Source of the DNA: Methylotenera_A sp036675645
GTDB lineage: Bacteria > Pseudomonadota > Gammaproteobacteria > Burkholderiales > Methylophilaceae
Assembly (NCBI GenBank): GCA_036675645.1
Contig: JAKFEP010000031.1
Location: 1-11,705, forward strand
Direction: 5' to 3'
DNA length: 11,705 nt
Shown: piece by piece, positions 8,410 through 11,705 of the stretch
How the letters are laid out: each line of letters opens with the position of its first letter
Numbering within the stretch: position 1 is the stretch's first letter
Made by a program: the position numbers and the translations under genes
Notes under the pieces: generated by a model
What the model saw: only the letters and a program-made list of their open reading frames with translations
What the model was told of the DNA's origin: nothing
Databases searched by the model: none

Positions 8410-8441
8410 AAAAAAGCAAAACGGCGGCTAAGGCCGCCGTT
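8410..8441 (-). terminator. Intrinsic terminator after the puuD-like gene
   Basis: On the minus strand a perfect 9-bp stem, AACGGCGGC / GCCGCCGTT, closes a four-base CTTA loop and is followed by TTTTGCTTTTTT. The GC-rich stem plus U-tract is a textbook factor-independent terminator. It starts 16 bases after the stop codon of the short PuuD-like gene and ends 15 bases before the argD start codon. In the plus direction the tract after the stem is not U-rich, so it should act only for minus-strand transcripts. Confidence 0.88.
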
Positions 8442-8457
8442 GAAGCCTTAACATTTT

Positions 8458-8952
8458 CTATAGACCAAGTGCTGCGCGATGGCTTAAGCCGTTTGCCATA
8501 AAAAATAACATGGGAATTGATAGCATCATATTCGTACGCGATGCCAACATGGCGACGCGACGTGCTTTCGCTTTCACTTCATCCGTAGCAGGCACGATGC
8601 CTAAAATTTTCTTCTGGTTTGGCCAGATAAAATGCCACACGTTAATCAGCATAATCGTACCCAACCATGCGCCAATACCGATACCTTCCATACCATTACG
8701 AAGCAAGAATGCATCTACGAATCCAGCACCTAACAACCATGCGCCGGCCAGCCATGTAGCAACTGCAGACCAACGGAAGTAAAATAAGGCGCGCGGCGCT
8801 ACATGCTTAGTGATACCAGCTGCTGTACCATCTGCACCTGCGTCTTTAAGCGCAGCCATTTGCACCAAGTTGAAATAGTAAAGCAGCCCAATCCAAGTGA
8901 TCCCAAATATTATATGCAACCAACGTGCAATACCCGGCATTAATGCTTCCAT
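8458..8952 (-). CDS. Short PuuD-like membrane protein (urate oxidase N-terminal type)
   Basis: A 164-residue integral membrane protein with about four predicted spans (roughly 8-31, 56-82, 91-111, 138-155). The opening IARWLHIIFGITWIGLLYYF and the NVWHFIWPNQKKILG segment (104-118) resemble, from memory, the membrane domain of PuuD, the cytochrome-c-coupled urate hydroxylase (Urate_ox_N family). Histidines at 13, 50 and 107 lie in or next to spans and could bind haem. Full-length PuuD is roughly 400 residues and ends with a cytochrome c domain; none is present here (no CxxCH), so urate oxidation is not established and databases may over-annotate it. The ATG has GGGAG six bases upstream, just after the stop of a 31-codon membrane microprotein gene with which it is probably co-translated. 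A strong terminator follows. Confidence 0.75.
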   Translation of the reverse strand: MEALMPGIARWLHIIFGITWIGLLYYFNLVQMAALKDAGADGTAAGITKHVAPRALFYFRWSAVATWLAGAWLLGAGFVDAFLLRNGMEGIGIGAWLGTIMLINVWHFIWPNQKKILGIVPATDEVKAKARRVAMLASRTNMMLSIPMLFFMANGLSHRAALGL

Positions 8953-8962
8953 GTTGCGCTCC

Positions 8963-9058
8963 CTAAGCTAAAAAGTTTTTTAAAAAAAACACCAATACTA
9001 CGGTGAGTATTAGCCCAGAAATAATCGTGCCGGCAACTGATTCTAATGGATTTTTCAT
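8963..9058 (-). CDS. 31-residue single-span membrane microprotein
   Basis: This short open frame begins ATG at 9058 and ends TAG at 8963. It encodes MKNPLESVAGTIISGLILTV followed by VLVFFLKNFLA: a short polar N-terminus, one hydrophobic span at about residues 8-26, and a lysine near the C-terminus, suggesting an inner-membrane microprotein. An excellent ribosome binding site, AAGGGAG, sits about 9 bases before the ATG, and the next gene (the PuuD-like protein) starts 10 bases after the stop with its own GGGAG. That arrangement recalls small accessory subunits encoded beside membrane redox proteins, such as CydX or CcoQ, but no sequence similarity to those is claimed. I do not recognise the family. 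Coding status is supported by the site, the spacing and the membrane-span composition only. Confidence 0.65.
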   Translation of the reverse strand: MKNPLESVAGTIISGLILTVVLVFFLKNFLA

Positions 9059-9077
9059 TGCTGCATCTCCCTTATAA

Positions 9078-9114
9078 GTTTTATATATTTCTAAGCCGTG
9101 AGATTAGCTTAAAA
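9078..9114 (-). promoter_or_regulatory. Candidate promoter for microprotein-puuD unit
   Basis: Between the inverted repeat and the microprotein ribosome binding site the minus strand is AT-rich and carries TATATAAAA, which could act as a -10 element. The only -35-like match is a weak TTAAGC about 19 bases upstream. The position, after the preceding gene's probable terminator and before a new unit, makes a promoter reasonable, but the sequence match is poor. Confidence 0.3.
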
Positions 9115-9120
9115 GTGCTT

Positions 9121-9155
9121 ATTTAGCAAGACTTGGTCAGCAAGTCAGGCTAAAT
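9121..9155 (-). repeat. 35-base inverted repeat after M48 peptidase gene
   Basis: The two arms are ATTTAGC-nn-GACTTG and CAAGTC-nn-GCTAAAT around a five-base loop: 13 of 15 pairs match, the two mismatches lying together in the middle of the stem. It starts 9 bases beyond the protease stop codon. It is probably the transcript end of the yjgN-type/M48 pair, but there is no proper U-tract on either strand, so it could instead be an RNA-stabilising hairpin or a dyad operator for the downstream unit. Confidence 0.6.
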
Positions 9156-9164
9156 TTAACGCGA

Positions 9165-10277
9165 TTAATTGCAATCTTGTTTAGCGGCTAAAAACGGTTG
9201 AATACGTACCTGCGTATCAGGGTGTGAAGCCAGCAACTCCGGCACTTGGTCAGACTGGGTCGGTTTTGGCTTATTTTTATCTGGTGTTTTTTTAGTTTTG
9301 CTGCCACTCTCATCACCCAAGGTTTGACTTTGCAAACGCTGCAAAATATCAGCAAAGGCTCTGGGTGGCAGACACGCTGCTTGCATTGCGTTTAACGCAA
9401 ACACGTCGGCTTCAGCTTCATGCGCACGAGAGTACTTCATTTGCATCAGTGCTGCTGGCAGGCCAGACGCCACCGAGCTCACATCACCGGTGATAGCTGC
9501 CAAAATCAGGCCTGCTAGTACACCTTGCAAGCTCTGCCTATAGGCATGGCGCTGCTTTACATGGCCCAGCTCATGTGCCAATACAGCCACCACTTCAGTA
9601 TCGTTCTTTGATAGCGTAACCAGCTGATCTGTCATGACCATAATGCCGCCCGGCAACGCGAATGCATTAGCACCAATTGCTCCACCATCACGAAACTCCA
9701 GGCGATATTGAGGGCAGGTTTTCAAGGCAGAACCTGCTAATGACGAACACAGTTTGTTTAATTCAGCAATGACACTGGCTCTGCGATTAGGCTCGATTTT
9801 GCTGGGTGAAAAGTAGCCCACTTGGCTGTCCAAGCCTGCCAATACTTGCTCGCCGATTTTTACTTCCATGCTGGGCGGTGTGATGTCAGCTACATATTCG
9901 GCCATTTTTGGCACCCCAAATTGCAGAAACATCCAGCCCGCAAATACGGTTAGCAGCATGGCGACAAATACCCAGCCGAGGTGGTTTTCCAAATAATGCA
10001 AGCCGCGCCAAAACGCACTGCTCCTGGAGGGCATGACGGCTTCGAGTTCACAGATGTCGGTTGCTTCCAGCCTGCCGCCATTGGGCAGATCAATTAGTCT
10101 CTTAGCTGAACCTAATTTAGCCTGCACTTCTATATCGGCAAGATTAAAGCTTAGCTCTTCACCATCCACCTCAAATGCAATCTGTTTGGCATGCTCTGCA
10201 ACCCGCACCAATACTGGGTTGTGGCTTGCCTTAATGCCGTCAAAATAGTTGGCTTGGAAACTCACCTGAAAGGCCAA
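9165..10277 (-). CDS. M48-family membrane-anchored zinc metallopeptidase
   Basis: A 370-residue protein with three parts: a hydrophilic N-terminal domain (1-95) with the NYFDGIKASHNPV pattern seen in the domain often preceding such proteases, one transmembrane span (about 100-121), and an M48 peptidase domain from about 160. HELGH (235-239) supplies two zinc ligands and the catalytic glutamate, and the acidic third ligand lies in SRAHEAEAD (283-291). SHPDTQVRI (351-359) is the usual family C-terminal motif. A lysine/proline-rich linker occupies 321-344. With one span and no signal peptide, the protease domain is probably periplasmic, resembling BepA/LoiP-type quality-control enzymes; the substrate is unknown. 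The start is uncertain: the frame can begin at a TTG abutting the upstream stop, or at GTG (10265), and neither has a clear Shine-Dalgarno, so translation is probably coupled to the DUF898 gene. Confidence 0.9.
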   Translation of the reverse strand: MAFQVSFQANYFDGIKASHNPVLVRVAEHAKQIAFEVDGEELSFNLADIEVQAKLGSAKRLIDLPNGGRLEATDICELEAVMPSRSSAFWRGLHYLENHLGWVFVAMLLTVFAGWMFLQFGVPKMAEYVADITPPSMEVKIGEQVLAGLDSQVGYFSPSKIEPNRRASVIAELNKLCSSLAGSALKTCPQYRLEFRDGGAIGANAFALPGGIMVMTDQLVTLSKNDTEVVAVLAHELGHVKQRHAYRQSLQGVLAGLILAAITGDVSSVASGLPAALMQMKYSRAHEAEADVFALNAMQAACLPPRAFADILQRLQSQTLGDESGSKTKKTPDKNKPKPTQSDQVPELLASHPDTQVRIQPFLAAKQDCN

Positions 10278-11705
10278 TTAACCAAACGAAAGATCAACGT
10301 CGAACATCTCGGCAATCTCTTCACCAGTGGCTTTTACTTCGGCTTTTTTATCACCGACAAACTGGTCAAAATCAACATCACCGACTATCTGTAATTTACT
10401 GGCGCGATACCTTGCCATACGAATTTGTGCCCATGGCGTGGCTAGCCCAAACGTCAGCATTATCGCCACGATATTGGTAAAATAAAGCCAGGCAAAATCG
10501 CGTGCGCGCAAGCTGCTTTTAAACGACAGTTTATCCAGCGTCGTGTTATTCCATATCAGGTTACCAATACGTGCTTGCAGGTAACCTAAAGAGCCAAAAA
10601 TAAATAGTAAGAATATAGCTAAAATCACTAGTCCTACCATCATGCCCGTTAATACAGCATTAGAGTTCTTGAGTAAATCACCTATATTATCTTTAGTATT
10701 CATACTCGCAGCATCTTTAGCGTCCATTTGCTCTAATTGTTCTTGAATTTTCTGCAAACCTTGCTCAGACAGTTTTCCTTGCATCTCCTCCTCAAACTGC
10801 TCTACTGACTCAACCTGTTTTTCTGCTGGCATTGCTGGTGGGATTGCTGATTGTTCGATAGTTTGCTCTGTCGCTGGTAATGGATTTCTGTCAGAATACA
10901 CACGCTCTACTTTTTTAATTTCAGGCGCTGTTGGCGCTCCTGTTTCAACTTCATTTGCAGCCAACATTATTTTTTGCGGATTAACAGGCGCAAAAGCCGC
11001 AATATTTGCAGGCAACATCAACTGACTCAAGTCCGTACTAGTTACTGGTGGTTTCTTATCATAAGTTAAGTAAGTAGAGATTGCAGTTGAAATTAAAACA
11101 CCAACTATAATTGCAGCCACTAAATATTCATAAACTCTATAAAAACCTTTTACGACGCGTTTCATATCAAATTGACTCAGGCCGAAACGATGATTATTCA
11201 TTAAAAATTGGTTCTTTTCGTGCGCAGCATACGGCGCGGCCAAGCCAAAAGTAATTATTGTCAGCAGGGGCAGGACAATAAACACACGCACTGCTTTACC
11301 TACTGTGCCAATAAAATCAAACCTCAAACCACGATGGCTGCTATTGCGCGAATTAAAAATAGAGCCGCGCACCACCAACCATGGCAATGCGATAAAAATC
11401 AGCAAAAAAACCAAGCTTTGCAAAATTGGGTTAATGGCTGCTACCACTAACAACGCCACTGCAATGAGGCGGCCTTTTAGAATAGAAATGGGCTTGGCGT
11501 GGTAATCAAAGCCAACGTTTTCAATTAAAGTATTGTTATAAAAATATTTTTTTCGACGTACCTTGGCCCAAGCTGAATAAATCCCCAAGGTCACTATGCT
11601 AAGCAATAAATTGACGATCCAAATACCAAAATACTCTGAGGTTTTACCCTCAAAAATAATTGGGGTAGTTTTTTGTAACTCTATTTGATTAAGGTTTTGA
11701 TTGGA
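10278..11705 (-). CDS. DUF898 / YjgN-family polytopic membrane protein, N-terminus cut by window edge
   Basis: The frame is open to base 11705, so at least 475 residues are present and the true start lies beyond the window. A TTG at 11606 would be a false start, because the 33 codons before it encode family-like sequence ending TSEYFGIWIVNLLL. The protein contains three related membrane units, recognisable by TLGIYSAWA, TFGLAAPYA and TFGLATPWA, each followed by a basic segment, as expected for DUF898. About six or more spans are likely. A hydrophilic stretch of about 130 residues (nt 10662-11060), rich in Pro, Glu and Gln, separates two spans and includes a possible coiled coil; E. coli YjgN is only about 398 residues, so this is an expansion. 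No enzymatic function is known for the family. It abuts the M48 peptidase gene, which suggests a shared envelope function. Confidence 0.88.
   Translation of the reverse strand, partial: SNQNLNQIELQKTTPIIFEGKTSEYFGIWIVNLLLSIVTLGIYSAWAKVRRKKYFYNNTLIENVGFDYHAKPISILKGRLIAVALLVVAAINPILQSLVFLLIFIALPWLVVRGSIFNSRNSSHRGLRFDFIGTVGKAVRVFIVLPLLTIITFGLAAPYAAHEKNQFLMNNHRFGLSQFDMKRVVKGFYRVYEYLVAAIIVGVLISTAISTYLTYDKKPPVTSTDLSQLMLPANIAAFAPVNPQKIMLAANEVETGAPTAPEIKKVERVYSDRNPLPATEQTIEQSAIPPAMPAEKQVESVEQFEEEMQGKLSEQGLQKIQEQLEQMDAKDAASMNTKDNIGDLLKNSNAVLTGMMVGLVILAIFLLFIFGSLGYLQARIGNLIWNNTTLDKLSFKSSLRARDFAWLYFTNIVAIMLTFGLATPWAQIRMARYRASKLQIVGDVDFDQFVGDKKAEVKATGEEIAEMFDVDLSFG

Noticed and set aside
8395..8457. Leader peptide, T-box or ArgR operator in front of argD
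   Set aside because: The gap is nearly filled by the terminator hairpin. I see no run of Arg or Leu codons in a small frame, no T-box motif and no clear ARG-box dyad.
11604..11606. TTG as start of the DUF898 gene
   Set aside because: The frame stays open upstream to the window edge and the extra 33 codons carry family-like sequence (EYFGIWIVNLLL), so this is an internal codon and the gene is truncated by the window.
1..11705. Mobile element, CRISPR, phage-defence or RNA gene content
   Set aside because: No transposase, integrase, spaced direct repeats, terminal inverted repeats, tRNA-like cloverleaf or rRNA sequence was seen. All gaps are under about 110 bases and the genes are conserved biosynthetic or envelope genes.

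Overview
The window reads as an ordinary chromosomal segment of a free-living Gram-negative bacterium, most likely a betaproteobacterium. The family Methylophilaceae (Methylotenera/Methylophilus-like methylotrophs) is my best guess from overall protein character and moderate GC, but this rests on recall and not on a search. Every supported gene lies on the minus strand, so the genes are read from right (high coordinates) to left. There are no tRNA or rRNA genes, insertion sequences, phage genes or CRISPR arrays, and no gene-free stretch over 300 bases.

Right end (about 9165-11705): a two-gene unit. A DUF898/YjgN-type polytopic membrane protein runs off the window's right edge, and an M48-family membrane-anchored zinc metallopeptidase abuts it directly. 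A 35-base inverted repeat follows the protease gene.

Middle (about 8410-9110): a small transcription unit. A 31-codon single-span membrane microprotein with a strong ribosome binding site is followed 10 bases later by a short, membrane-only PuuD-like protein (urate oxidase N-terminal type) without the cytochrome c tail of full-length PuuD. The unit ends in a clear intrinsic terminator.

Left two thirds (1-8394): a tightly packed biosynthetic run, argD-argF-argG-cimA-leuC-leuD-leuB-ppnP, with gaps of 8 to 49 bases and one 4-base overlap. ArgD, ArgF and ArgG cover acetylornithine formation, citrulline formation and argininosuccinate formation; argB, argC, argE/J and argH are not here. CimA, LeuCD and LeuB together can convert pyruvate plus acetyl-CoA to 2-oxobutyrate, the threonine-independent entry to isoleucine, and LeuCD/LeuB also serve leucine synthesis. 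No leuA is present. The last gene, ppnP (nucleoside phosphorylase), is cut by the left edge.

The main points worth a second look are the unannotated microprotein paired with a minimal PuuD, the terminator sitting almost directly on the argD start codon, cimA occupying the place of leuA, and the large hydrophilic coiled-coil-like insert in the DUF898 protein. I see no convincing novel defence or mobile system.
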